A DNA stretch of 31,223 nucleotides from positions 1-31,223 of the forward strand of contig JBNAVK010000013.1 in the NCBI GenBank assembly GCA_049700435.1, written 5' to 3'. The translations under genes were made by a program, and so were the position numbers. The notes under the pieces are model-generated. The model had not been told where the DNA came from. It worked only from the letters and a program-made list of their open reading frames with translations, and did no database searches. How positions within the stretch are numbered: the stretch's first letter is position 1; each line of letters opens with the position of its first letter. Below, piece after piece: positions 22,157 to 30,041 of this stretch. Source of the stretch: JAVZLH01 sp049700435. Its GTDB lineage: Archaea > Thermoproteota > Bathyarchaeia > Bathyarchaeales > Bathycorpusculaceae.

Positions 22157-23620
22157 TTATTCAACGTGAACCCTGAACAAGTCCACGTCTTCGCGCATCT
22201 CCGGCGTTACCTCTAGAAACTCTCTTACAGCGCGTTCGATATCCTTTGACTGCGTCACATAACGCCCCACAATAATTATGTCCGCGCCCTTTCCCAAAGC
22301 CTCTCTCGCTGTCTCAGGCACGATCCCACCAGCTACGGCAACCAAGAAGCGTTTATCCCTAAAGGTTTGACGAAGCTTCTGTATTAGGTCAAGCCCAATG
22401 GATTTCCCGGTTTCCTGGTCTATCCCCCTATGTATAACAACTACATCTGGAAAATCCTTCAATGTCTTGAGCTTTCCAATGGGATCTTCCACATTCAGCA
22501 TATCAACCATGGAGTATATGCCAACCCTTCGCGCCTCATATATGAAAGCATTAAGCGTTTCTATTGGCGCCAGTCCAGAAGCCACCACAGCGTCAGCAGT
22601 CTCCTCGTAGGCTATGTCAACCTCAACTTTCCCAACATCCAAGGTTTTCAAATCTGCAACCATGAAAACGTCTTTAGCTACTTGCCTAAGGTCATTTATC
22701 ACCTTTGTTCCATAACGCTTTATGAGCGGCGTCCCAACCTCCAAGATTATTCTGTCACTTCCAGGAATTTGCTCTATAATCCTCTTTGTCCTCTCAAGTT
22801 CCGGTATATCAAGCGATATTTGCAGGTACGGCGGTCTCCACAAGCGTGGAACTCTGAACCCCATTATCGGGTGTTTAGCCCTATCCTTGTCATAGAGCAC
22901 CTTCTCGAGAGTGGGATACTTGTTCAGCGCCCTCTTCAAGGCTAGTTTAGTTGCGCTATAGTTGTAATGATATATTTTGCGGTAGTCCTTTGCTTGCGGA
23001 TGAACAAAAACGCTGCACACAATAACCCAGTCATCCACCTTATCACGGGGGATCAGCCCCTCCTCAACAGCGTCTGCAACAGCCTTCGCCACCGCAGCCT
23101 GCGCAGGACCAAAAATCTTGGCAGTATCCTCCATAGTTTTAACAGTGACCTTTGGCACAAGCAGCGTATGTGGCTTAGGCGGCAGATTAGGCCTAATAAC
23201 AGCAAGCAACGGCGTATGCCCAGCTGAAAGATTAGATAAACCAGCGGCAAAAGCCTCGCCGACAGGCCCGTCTTTGTCACCCATCAAAAGATCAATATGC
23301 GCAACTTCTTCTCCTTCCCCGACAAGCGCCTCGCCAATAAGGTAGGTTTTTCCGGTTTCGACAGTCTCCGGCACGATTGCTGTCGACAGATTTCGCAAAA
23401 TATCTTTAAAATCGACATTGAACTCTTTCATCCAAGAGTAAAGGGTGTCTCTGTGTATGTTTAAGATTTTAGCTGTTCCGGAAATTGTAGGTTTTGTCGG
23501 CTTAACTTTAAACATAGCTCTTGATTCTATCTCTCTTTTGGCAGCTTCCGTCAACATCTTGACGAGTTCTTCTCTTGATTGAGGTTTCGTAACATTAATA
23601 TCCGACACTTCGCAGTTCAC
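22157..23620 (-). CDS. Fusion: HTH-like N-terminus, formaldehyde-activating enzyme (Fae), 3-hexulose-6-phosphate synthase (Hps)
   Basis: Residues about 14-78 look like a DNA-binding helix-turn-helix: TISGTAKILNIHRDTLYSWMKEF resembles a Fis-type recognition unit. Residues about 90-250 are Fae: IGEALVGEGEEVAHIDLL has the catalytic His108, then GPVGEAF, PNLPPKPHTLLVPKVT and FGPAQAAVAKAVADAV. Residues about 262-475 are Hps: LQISLDIPELERTKRI, DLKTLDVG (Asp323, Lys325, Asp328 of the OMP-decarboxylase superfamily) and VAVAGGI. Fae-Hps fusions in archaea split hexulose-6-phosphate to ribulose-5-phosphate and pass formaldehyde to tetrahydromethanopterin. The extra N-terminus is unusual. Start GTG 23620; GTG 23608, with GGTGA 8 bases upstream, is an alternative. 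Neighbours are convergent with it, so it is monocistronic. Confidence 0.9.
   Translation of the reverse strand: MNCEVSDINVTKPQSREELVKMLTEAAKREIESRAMFKVKPTKPTISGTAKILNIHRDTLYSWMKEFNVDFKDILRNLSTAIVPETVETGKTYLIGEALVGEGEEVAHIDLLMGDKDGPVGEAFAAGLSNLSAGHTPLLAVIRPNLPPKPHTLLVPKVTVKTMEDTAKIFGPAQAAVAKAVADAVEEGLIPRDKVDDWVIVCSVFVHPQAKDYRKIYHYNYSATKLALKRALNKYPTLEKVLYDKDRAKHPIMGFRVPRLWRPPYLQISLDIPELERTKRIIEQIPGSDRIILEVGTPLIKRYGTKVINDLRQVAKDVFMVADLKTLDVGKVEVDIAYEETADAVVASGLAPIETLNAFIYEARRVGIYSMVDMLNVEDPIGKLKTLKDFPDVVVIHRGIDQETGKSIGLDLIQKLRQTFRDKRFLVAVAGGIVPETAREALGKGADIIIVGRYVTQSKDIERAVREFLEVTPEMREDVDLFRVHVE
23600..23610 (-). repeat. TGTCGG box 1, inverted copy at the gene start
   Basis: Read on the minus strand, AAGTGTCGGAT is identical to 23706-23716 (box 3) in opposite orientation: an 11-bp perfect inverted repeat. 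It overlaps the first codons of the Fae-Hps gene. Confidence 0.5.
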
Positions 23621-23622
23621 CT

Positions 23623-23630
23623 GTGTACAC
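23623..23630. promoter_or_regulatory. GTGTACAC palindrome at predicted Fae-Hps transcription start
   Basis: A perfect 8-bp palindrome coincides with the transcription start predicted from the TATA box at 23646-23655 and lies two bases upstream of GTG 23620. Suitable as a repressor site. Confidence 0.4.
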
Positions 23631-23645
23631 TATTGCGTGAAGCTT

Positions 23646-23655
23646 GTATATAAAA
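23646..23655 (-). promoter_or_regulatory. TATA box of the HTH-Fae-Hps gene
   Basis: TTTTATATAC on the minus strand matches the archaeal TATA consensus. It predicts a start near 23624, giving a leaderless or nearly leaderless mRNA. Confidence 0.6.
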
Positions 23656-23656
23656 T

Positions 23657-23670
23657 TGTCGGGTAATGTG
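23657..23670 (+). repeat. TGTCGG box 2
   Basis: TGTCGGGTAATGTG, just upstream of the Fae-Hps TATA box, shares 11 of 14 bases with TGTCGGATGTTGTG at 23709-23722. It lies in the position expected of the BRE or an upstream operator. Confidence 0.4.
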
Positions 23671-23705
23671 CCATTTCTAGCGTTGAAATATGTGATTTTG
23701 AGGAA

Positions 23706-23722
23706 AAGTGTCGGATGTTGTG
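23706..23722 (+). repeat. TGTCGG box 3
   Basis: Contains AAGTGTCGGAT, the exact inverse of box 1, and TGTCGGATGTTGTG, a near direct repeat of box 2. It lies between the divergent Fae-Hps and small-membrane-protein promoters. Confidence 0.45.
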
Positions 23723-23783
23723 GATAGAGCGTGTTTTTGTCGCATTTAAACATCGCGTATTTTAAGTTTCTTTTATCGTTAAG

Positions 23784-23793
23784 CCTATATATT
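23784..23793 (+). promoter_or_regulatory. TATA box of the 63-aa membrane protein gene
   Basis: CCTATATATT predicts a start near 23815, about 21 bases before ATG 23836. Confidence 0.5.
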
Positions 23794-23835
23794 CCCAGAG
23801 CGTAAAGGGTTTAAACTAACTCGCAGGGTTGCCTA

Positions 23836-24027
23836 ATGACACGGAAAGACTTAGCATGTTTATGTTTATTTCTGCTTGGTTTTGCTTTATTCTTGTATGG
23901 AAGCAACTACTACAATGCCATAGTTGGATGGGCTGGAGTTTCCCTTATATTGTGCGGTATCTTCGCTGAAATCTTCCTACAAGTGTATGAGGTTGTAAGA
24001 AAAAGAGGCAGCACTCAGAAACCGTAA
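23836..24027 (+). CDS. 63-aa two-helix membrane protein
   Basis: The product has hydrophobic helices at about residues 7-22 and 28-49 joined by a short GSNYYNA turn, then a basic tail VRKRGSTQKP that would lie in the cytoplasm. A good TATA box precedes it. It is divergent from the HTH-Fae-Hps gene, sharing 215 bases of promoter region with repeated TGTCGG boxes, and overlaps the convergent carboxypeptidase gene by 13 bases. I do not recognise it; regulation together with Fae-Hps is possible. Confidence 0.6.
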   Translation: MTRKDLACLCLFLLGFALFLYGSNYYNAIVGWAGVSLILCGIFAEIFLQVYEVVRKRGSTQKP

Positions 24028-25547
24028 AGTTTTGAGTATTTATCGTTAAGGTAGTTCAAGTATGGTTTGACGTCCAGTTCTGTTCCAGTTATCTTCTTGA
24101 TTAGATTCGCCGGATCGTATAGGTTTCCATAAGTGTGGACGTTCTTAACAAGCCACTTTTTCATTTTTGGGAAGTTGCCTTTTGAAAGTTGCTGTCTCCA
24201 GTTTGGTATGTCTTTCTCCATTGCAGCGAGCATTTGCCCGCTGTAGATGTTACCTAAAGCGTAGCTCGGAAAATATCCGTACATGCCACTTGCCCAGTGG
24301 GTGTCTTGCATCACGCCTTCAGAGTCATTTTCAATTTTTATCCCTAAATACTCCCTGTACATTTGATTCCATATTTCAGGAAGTTCTTTAACGGCTATTT
24401 TGTCTGCAAAAAGATCTCTTTCAATTTTGAATCTAATTATTACGTGTAGCCCATAAGTGACTTCGTCGGCTTCCACTCGGATTTTTGAGGGCTTAACACG
24501 GTTTATTGCGTGAACAAACTTGTCTAGTTCCAAGTCTGCTAAAGTTTCGCCAGCGATTTCCTTCATTTTTGGAAGGAAGTGCACCCAAAATTCGCGGGAG
24601 CGTCCAATTATGTTCTCTATGAAGCGGGATTGTGACTCATGAAAACCCGAAGAGCACGCGGTGCCAACCGGCTGGTACATCCACTCTTTTTTAAGGTTCT
24701 GCTCATATAAGGCATGGCCGGCCTCATGAAGAACCGAGAAGATTGATGACGCAAAATTCTCCTCGTAAAAATGGGTTGTTATTCGCACGTCATGATAATA
24801 GCCCGTTGTGAAAGGATGTTCCGTTTCATCTATTCTTCCTCCAGCCTCCTTTGAAGTTACATCATAATCTACGGTTTCTGCCAAAGCTTTGGCTATTTGA
24901 CGCTGCACTTCTATTGGAACATTCCGTTCGAGAAAGCGTATCTCAGGTTGTTCTGGAGCTGTTTCGCACTTTTTCAAGATTGAAATTAGCCCTTTTTGTA
25001 GTTCGTTAAATATTTTAGCGATTGTTTCAGCCGTCATTTTCGGTTCGTAAATATCAATTAACGCATCATATGGCGTTGCGGTTTTCTTTACTTCCATGAG
25101 AATTTCTGCAACCTTCTTCTCCAAATCCACAAGCTTTTCAAGCTCAGGTCTAAACATTGAGAATTTTTTGGCTGCTTTGGCTTTTTTCCAGACATCAACT
25201 GTTATAGTGCGTTGTTTAGCAATTTCGGCAACTAAGTCCTCAGGCAGCTTTGTCTGCTCGTCATACTGTTTCTTCATCAGATGTACATTTCTTTTTTGAA
25301 CCTCATTAAGATCATCATATCTGGGATTATGCAAAATGCTCTCGAGCAACCTGCCTATTTCAGGGTCAGTGCTCATTTTGTGTTCTATGCGGCTTAGCAA
25401 AGCCAACTGTTGACTTCTTAGACCTACAGCTTTCGGAGGCATCATTGTTTCCATATCCCAGTTGATAACGTGCTCGACGGACTGGAAAACCAACAGGTTT
25501 TTTGCCTTACCCATCAGCTTTTTATAAAGTGAATGAATTGTCTCCAT
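24015..25547 (-). CDS. M32 family metallocarboxypeptidase
   Basis: Zinc carboxypeptidase of the Taq/Pfu type that removes C-terminal residues from peptides in the cytoplasm. The HEXXH zinc motif is HEAGH (residues 274-278), and the third ligand region is HESQSRFIENIIGRS (about 303-317). The N-terminal motifs VINWDMETMMPP, YEPKMTAE and HPFTTGYYHDVRITT are characteristic. The late segment DTHWASGMYGYFPSYALGNIYSGQ is also conserved. Length 510 is normal. The gene is preceded by about 70 bases with A+T-rich promoter sequence and follows the aldolase-family gene on the same strand, but with a gap that allows separate transcription. Confidence 0.95.
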   Translation of the reverse strand: METIHSLYKKLMGKAKNLLVFQSVEHVINWDMETMMPPKAVGLRSQQLALLSRIEHKMSTDPEIGRLLESILHNPRYDDLNEVQKRNVHLMKKQYDEQTKLPEDLVAEIAKQRTITVDVWKKAKAAKKFSMFRPELEKLVDLEKKVAEILMEVKKTATPYDALIDIYEPKMTAETIAKIFNELQKGLISILKKCETAPEQPEIRFLERNVPIEVQRQIAKALAETVDYDVTSKEAGGRIDETEHPFTTGYYHDVRITTHFYEENFASSIFSVLHEAGHALYEQNLKKEWMYQPVGTACSSGFHESQSRFIENIIGRSREFWVHFLPKMKEIAGETLADLELDKFVHAINRVKPSKIRVEADEVTYGLHVIIRFKIERDLFADKIAVKELPEIWNQMYREYLGIKIENDSEGVMQDTHWASGMYGYFPSYALGNIYSGQMLAAMEKDIPNWRQQLSKGNFPKMKKWLVKNVHTYGNLYDPANLIKKITGTELDVKPYLNYLNDKYSKLYGF

Positions 25548-25617
25548 TTTTCAAAACTTCTTGTTGAAGAGTGTTCTCATAAACGCAACTTACATATGAG
25601 CCTCGCGTTTAAAACCG

Positions 25618-26511
25618 TTAAGCCCCTTCAATAATTTTCAAAAAGTTTTCGACCTCTCTTTTCTCCGCTTCTTCCAATGGCAAGGCTGGTTTGCGCGGGT
25701 AGCCCGCTGGCAACCCTAACAGTTTTAATGCCTCTTTTATGGCTGAAAGCTGATTGTATTTTTTAACAAGAACATCATTCGCGTAAGTTACCAGCTTCTG
25801 CAAACGGCTGGCTTCTTCATAGGCTCCCCTTTTGAAAGCATCATATAAGCTAGCGCACAATTTTGGAAAAACATTTGCAACAGCTATCACGGCGCCCTTT
25901 CCTCCAAGCATCAGTGTTGGAAGCGCAACATCAGCTGTTCCAGCTAGAACGGAAATTTTATCGCCAACTAATCTTATCGTTTCTGCTATCGTGCTCATGT
26001 TTCCGCCGCTGTCTTTTATGCCAACAACATTGTCATATTCGGATGCAAGTCGAGAAATTATTGCTGGTTCCAAAGAGTAGCCTGTAAACTTTGGCACGCT
26101 GTATAAAACTAGGGGAAGGTCAACTGCTTCCAAAACAGCTCTATAATGTTCGTATATTTCCTTACTTGAAAGCTTGAAGTAGAAGGGCGTCACAACAAGA
26201 GCAGCGTCGACGCCAAGGTCCTTTGCATCCTTTGTTAATTGAATTGTTTCCCACGTGCTCGCGCTTCCAGTGCCTGCAACCACGGGAACAGAACCACTCA
26301 CTTCATCCAACACAACTTCAACAACCATTTTCCTTTCCTCCCTAGAAAGGTAAGGTGCCTCTCCATTGCTTCCGCAAGGCATCAGCCCAGAAACCCCGCC
26401 TTCTAACCAAAATCTCACACATGTCCTAAGAGCCTCTTCATCAAGTTTCCCATCCCGCGAAAAAGGCGTTACATGAGGAACAAATATTCCTTCCAACTTT
26501 TTTGTCAGCAT
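25618..26511 (-). CDS. DHDPS/NAL-family aldolase, HOGA-like
   Basis: Class I Schiff-base aldolase of about 297 residues. The catalytic Lys166 is in GIKDSGG and Tyr137 in VLYSVPKFTG. The pyruvate-binding loop reads CGSNGEAPYL rather than 'GTTGE' of true dihydrodipicolinate synthase; GSNGE, VVTPFYF, LYSVP and KDSGG are shared with 4-hydroxy-2-oxoglutarate aldolase of animals, so a non-lysine role is likely. I start at ATG 26511 because GAGGTG stands 7 bases upstream; the in-frame ATG at 26526 overlaps that site. It is divergent from the APC permease. Sugar-acid or hydroxyproline-type degradation are possible. Confidence 0.85.
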   Translation of the reverse strand: MLTKKLEGIFVPHVTPFSRDGKLDEEALRTCVRFWLEGGVSGLMPCGSNGEAPYLSREERKMVVEVVLDEVSGSVPVVAGTGSASTWETIQLTKDAKDLGVDAALVVTPFYFKLSSKEIYEHYRAVLEAVDLPLVLYSVPKFTGYSLEPAIISRLASEYDNVVGIKDSGGNMSTIAETIRLVGDKISVLAGTADVALPTLMLGGKGAVIAVANVFPKLCASLYDAFKRGAYEEASRLQKLVTYANDVLVKKYNQLSAIKEALKLLGLPAGYPRKPALPLEEAEKREVENFLKIIEGA

Positions 26512-26604
26512 GAATTTACACCTCATTCTTTAGGCAAACAAGAAAAATGAAGCCCAACATCACTTTTTCATTCGTTATTGAAACCATGGGAACTACACAC
26601 AAAC

Positions 26605-26612
26605 CTTATATC
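26605..26612 (+). promoter_or_regulatory. TATA box for the APC permease
   Basis: CTTATATC predicts a start near 26634. The 25-base leader contains GGGAGG (26648-26653), 6 bases from TTG 26660. Confidence 0.55.
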
Positions 26613-26659
26613 AAAAGAGCTATGACTTAAGCCTTTATGCAACAAAAGGGAGGAAAAGT

Positions 26660-28219
26660 TTGGAGAAAGAAGTTTACGTGAGAAAGGCTTCAGGGCTTAT
26701 CAGAAATATATCAGCACTAGACGCAATGATTCTAAACATCATGGTTATGGCGCCTACCGCAATATTCGTCTATGGAGTTTGGGCATCAGCAATTTATCCA
26801 GGCGTGGATCTGCCGATGACAGCGCTTTTGGCCATACCCTTAAGCATAATTGTAGGGCTATTTTATGCCATCTACTCAGCGGCTATGCCACGTTCAGGTG
26901 GAGATTACATATGGATAAGCAGAACTCTCCATCCATCCATAGGGTTCATGTGTAACTTCTTCTTATTCATAGTCCTGCTGAGCGTTGCTGGTTCGTACAT
27001 TCCATGGTTCACGCAATGGGCTCTGGCTCCGATACTAGAAGCTCTTGGATATACGGAGATGGCTGCCTTCGCTTCTTCTACAGAGTTCGCGTTTATATTT
27101 GCAGTAATTTTCTACTTAGTGTGCGCAGCCATTATCTCGCGCGGAGCAAAAGCTTCAACAATAGCACTTTGGATTTTCTTTATCATAGTCCTAGTGGGCT
27201 TTGTGGTTTACGTTGCAACCCTATTGTCGCTTGGCTCTGCACAGTTTGCTGCCAACTTCAACGCGCAGTCAGGGATGAATTACAACGCTACTATAGACGC
27301 CGCCAAAGCAGCCGGTTTCCCAGGTGAATTCTTACTTGACGCCACACTTTTAGGTTTAGCTTTCACTTACATAAACTTCCTTGGATTTAACTCGACAATA
27401 TACGTTGCAGGTGAAATTAAGGATGTTCAAAAGTCCCAGTTGATAGCCATAATAGGTGCAGTTATCATATTCGGTTTGATAGCTTGGCTGGGATATTGGG
27501 CTACATACATGGGCATGGGCGGTCAATTTATCGGAGCTATTTCCTACCTTGCCGAAACAGGAAACCCTGCCTACATTTTACCCTTTGCTGAACCATTCTT
27601 TCCATTTCTATTCCGCTATGCAGCAGACACAGCTATTTACTGTTTCTACGTGTTTACGTGGTCAATGATGATCTTAGGAGCTATACTAACTTACATAATG
27701 TTGACTGTTCGCTTCGTCTTCGCATGGTCTTTCGACAGGGTTCTACCCACTGCACTTTCAAAAGTTGACAAACGATACAATTCTCCATACATGGCACTTA
27801 TTTTCGTAACTATAGTAGCTATAATCCTTCAAGCGGCATGGCTCTGGACTCCGCTCCTCAGCTATTTCGCCTATATTGTCTTCGGCTGGATGATAATGCA
27901 GATCATCGCCTCAATTTCAGCCATCGTGTTTCCATATACAAGGAAAGACATATATGACAAGGCTCCAGCTATCGTGAAAAAGAAAATAGGTCCAGTTCCA
28001 TTATTGACTCTCTTGGCTGTTCTATCAATAATCATAGCCGCTTGGTTAGGGTATGCAAGCATGTCTCCAACATTAATAGGAACAATCGACCCAGCAATTC
28101 TAGCCTTTACTTTCGGTCTCTATGCCTTAGGACTCGTGATATACTTCATATCTTCAATTTACCACAAGAAGACAGGCATCCCACTTGAGCTATCCTTTAA
28201 AGAAATCCCACCTGAATGA
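26660..28219 (+). CDS. APC-superfamily amino acid permease
   Basis: The 519-residue carrier has about 12 membrane helices. The first-helix signature reads SALDAMILNIMVMAPTA, and AMPRSGGDYIWISRTLHP is a standard APC motif (helix 2/3 loop). A further conserved element is FLGFNSTIYVAGEIKDVQKSQ, close to the 'ExxxP' type segment of helix 6 and its loop. The C-terminal tail is short. Start is TTG with GGGAGG at ideal spacing. The substrate is unresolved: amino acid, amine or peptide. It has its own promoter. The metallophosphoesterase gene follows at 21 bases and may be co-transcribed. Confidence 0.9.
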   Translation: MEKEVYVRKASGLIRNISALDAMILNIMVMAPTAIFVYGVWASAIYPGVDLPMTALLAIPLSIIVGLFYAIYSAAMPRSGGDYIWISRTLHPSIGFMCNFFLFIVLLSVAGSYIPWFTQWALAPILEALGYTEMAAFASSTEFAFIFAVIFYLVCAAIISRGAKASTIALWIFFIIVLVGFVVYVATLLSLGSAQFAANFNAQSGMNYNATIDAAKAAGFPGEFLLDATLLGLAFTYINFLGFNSTIYVAGEIKDVQKSQLIAIIGAVIIFGLIAWLGYWATYMGMGGQFIGAISYLAETGNPAYILPFAEPFFPFLFRYAADTAIYCFYVFTWSMMILGAILTYIMLTVRFVFAWSFDRVLPTALSKVDKRYNSPYMALIFVTIVAIILQAAWLWTPLLSYFAYIVFGWMIMQIIASISAIVFPYTRKDIYDKAPAIVKKKIGPVPLLTLLAVLSIIIAAWLGYASMSPTLIGTIDPAILAFTFGLYALGLVIYFISSIYHKKTGIPLELSFKEIPPE

Positions 28220-28240
28220 CATCATTAACCGGATGTGCAC

Positions 28241-29200
28241 ATGATGGCAAAGACTCGCCTCTATTTCACCACGGACATACACGGATCTGAAGTTTGTTTC
28301 AAGAAATTCCTAAACGCCGGTGCGTTCTACAAAGCAGATGTTCTAATTCTAGGCGGCGACATAACAGGGAAGGCTGTTGTGCCGATCATTGAGAAAGCTG
28401 ACGGCTCTTTCCATTGTAAGTTTCTAGGCGAATCTGTGAAGGTAAATAAAGGAAAGGAACTGGAGGAATTGATTCAAAAAATCAGAGCAATAGGGTTTTA
28501 TCCATACACTACAAATTCATCGGAGGCAGAAGAACTATCTCAAAATCAAGACAAATTAGACGCGCTATTTACAGAATTGATGAAAGAGACGCTCAGCAGA
28601 TGGTTAAAGATAGCTGAAGAACGCTTAAAAGGAACAGAAATAAAATGTTTGGTGTCTCCAGGCAATGATGATAGTTTTTCCATAGACCCTATTCTAGACA
28701 AATCCACATGTGTTATTAATCCAAACGAAAAAATTGTCACCATCAACAACGATTTAGAAATGATCAGTTTGGGAAGCTCCAACATAACTCCGTGGAAATG
28801 TCCGAGAGATATTCCCGAAGAAGAATTGCTGGCGAAAATAAACAGCTTGGCATCCAAACTTGAAAACCCAGAAAAATCCATATTTAACATTCATGTTCCA
28901 CCTTATGCATCTGGAATTGATATGGCACCAGAACTTGACGAAGAACTAAGACCCAAACTCGAACCAGGAGGCAAATTTAAAATGATTCCCGTCGGAAGCA
29001 AAGCAGTTCGCGATGCAATTGTGAAGTATCAACCTCTACTGGGATTGCATGGCCACATCCACGAATCTAAAGGCTTCACTAAAATCGGTCGAACACTATG
29101 CTTAAACCCTGGCAGCGAATATCAAGAGGGAATTCTCAGAGGAGTTCTAATACAGTTCTCAGACGGAAAAATCAAAGATTTCATGTTCGTAGCCGGGTGA
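28241..29200 (+). CDS. Calcineurin-like metallophosphoesterase
   Basis: All metal-binding motifs are visible: TTDIHG (DxH), GGDITG (GDxx), SPGNDD (GNxD instead of GNHE), NIHVPPY (His), GLHGHIHES (GHxH) and NPGSEY. A long insert at about residues 50-120 separates the second and third motifs and contains a charged helical region. The substrate is unknown; family members cleave phosphomonoesters and phosphodiesters. The start is uncertain: GTG 28235, ATG 28241 and ATG 28244 are all in frame, with GGATG upstream. It lies just after the permease gene, and the next gene is convergent 8 bases downstream. Confidence 0.88.
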   Translation: MMAKTRLYFTTDIHGSEVCFKKFLNAGAFYKADVLILGGDITGKAVVPIIEKADGSFHCKFLGESVKVNKGKELEELIQKIRAIGFYPYTTNSSEAEELSQNQDKLDALFTELMKETLSRWLKIAEERLKGTEIKCLVSPGNDDSFSIDPILDKSTCVINPNEKIVTINNDLEMISLGSSNITPWKCPRDIPEEELLAKINSLASKLENPEKSIFNIHVPPYASGIDMAPELDEELRPKLEPGGKFKMIPVGSKAVRDAIVKYQPLLGLHGHIHESKGFTKIGRTLCLNPGSEYQEGILRGVLIQFSDGKIKDFMFVAG

Positions 29201-29208
29201 ATTTGCCA

Positions 29209-30033
29209 TCAGCGCGCGACAGCTTCAACTGGTCTCCACCATTCTCTGCCTGTTCCTTTTTTCTCCCGCTTTTTCCATTTTTTGGTTTTAGGTTCGGCAT
29301 CGATAAACGCTATTATCCTATTCGTCTTGTCGTAAATGTCTGCCGAGTCTTCTGAGGTTAAAATGCCCTTTGCTTGATAATCGTCTGTAAAACTCCTTAC
29401 CTTATGGAGGTTCATTTTCGCATCGTACCAAAATCCCCAGTCGTCAGCCAAAATTTTGGCAACATACTTGGCGTTGATAACCTCTTTTTGATCCGTTTGA
29501 CCTATTTCATGGGCTCTTAGCAAAACTATAATGTCCTTAATATCTTTCTCATTAATCTCGTGAATCTGAAGTTTCTCAAGGAAAAGATCTGTAAGAGAGA
29601 TGGTGGGAAAATCTAACTTTAATCTTCCTTTTTCAGGGCTGGACCCAAAATAAATGTCATGACTGAACTTGAGCTCATCAAAGAAAATGTCTACATGATA
29701 CAATCCCTCTGGATGATAATACAGAAGCCTTTCTTTTCCATGCATCAGCATGAAATTTCTAGAGTGCTCAAAACCAAGCACATCTTCCATGAGTTTTCGA
29801 ACCTTAACGCGTTCCTTGCTATAAGCCATTAAGTCAATGTCCGTGAAAGCTTGTTTTTCATCCCCCAACCTTTTAAGCCTTGCATGCAAGTCACTGCATT
29901 CATAGCTGTGAATTTTTACAGCTAAAGCGCCAAGCAACCTTAGAGTTACCTTAAATTTTTCTCCTTCCTCAACTATCCTAAGCGCATCTTTAATGAAAAT
30001 CTCGTTGTCAACGGCCTTCCCAGAATGTTCCAT
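29209..30033 (-). CDS. Nucleotidyltransferase-fold protein (AbiEii/MNT-related)
   Basis: A 274-residue protein with a minimal nucleotidyltransferase active site: RLLGALAVKIHS (region of the usual 'GS' loop), TDIDLM (Asp65 and Asp67) and HVDIFFDEL (Asp115). The following segment FPTISLTDLFLEKLQIHEINEKDIKDIIVLL matches the helical part of AbiEii-like or aminoglycoside-nucleotidyltransferase-like proteins. The C-terminus is basic (KKWKKREKKGTGREWW). There is no AbiEi-type antitoxin beside it. It lies 8 bases downstream of the acetamidase gene and may be co-transcribed. Substrate unknown. Confidence 0.75.
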   Translation of the reverse strand: MEHSGKAVDNEIFIKDALRIVEEGEKFKVTLRLLGALAVKIHSYECSDLHARLKRLGDEKQAFTDIDLMAYSKERVKVRKLMEDVLGFEHSRNFMLMHGKERLLYYHPEGLYHVDIFFDELKFSHDIYFGSSPEKGRLKLDFPTISLTDLFLEKLQIHEINEKDIKDIIVLLRAHEIGQTDQKEVINAKYVAKILADDWGFWYDAKMNLHKVRSFTDDYQAKGILTSEDSADIYDKTNRIIAFIDAEPKTKKWKKREKKGTGREWWRPVEAVAR

Positions 30034-30041
30034 GGCGAAAT

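Noticed and set aside
29209..30033. AbiE phage-defence toxin
   Set aside because: No AbiEi antitoxin gene beside it; it is coupled to an amidase gene.
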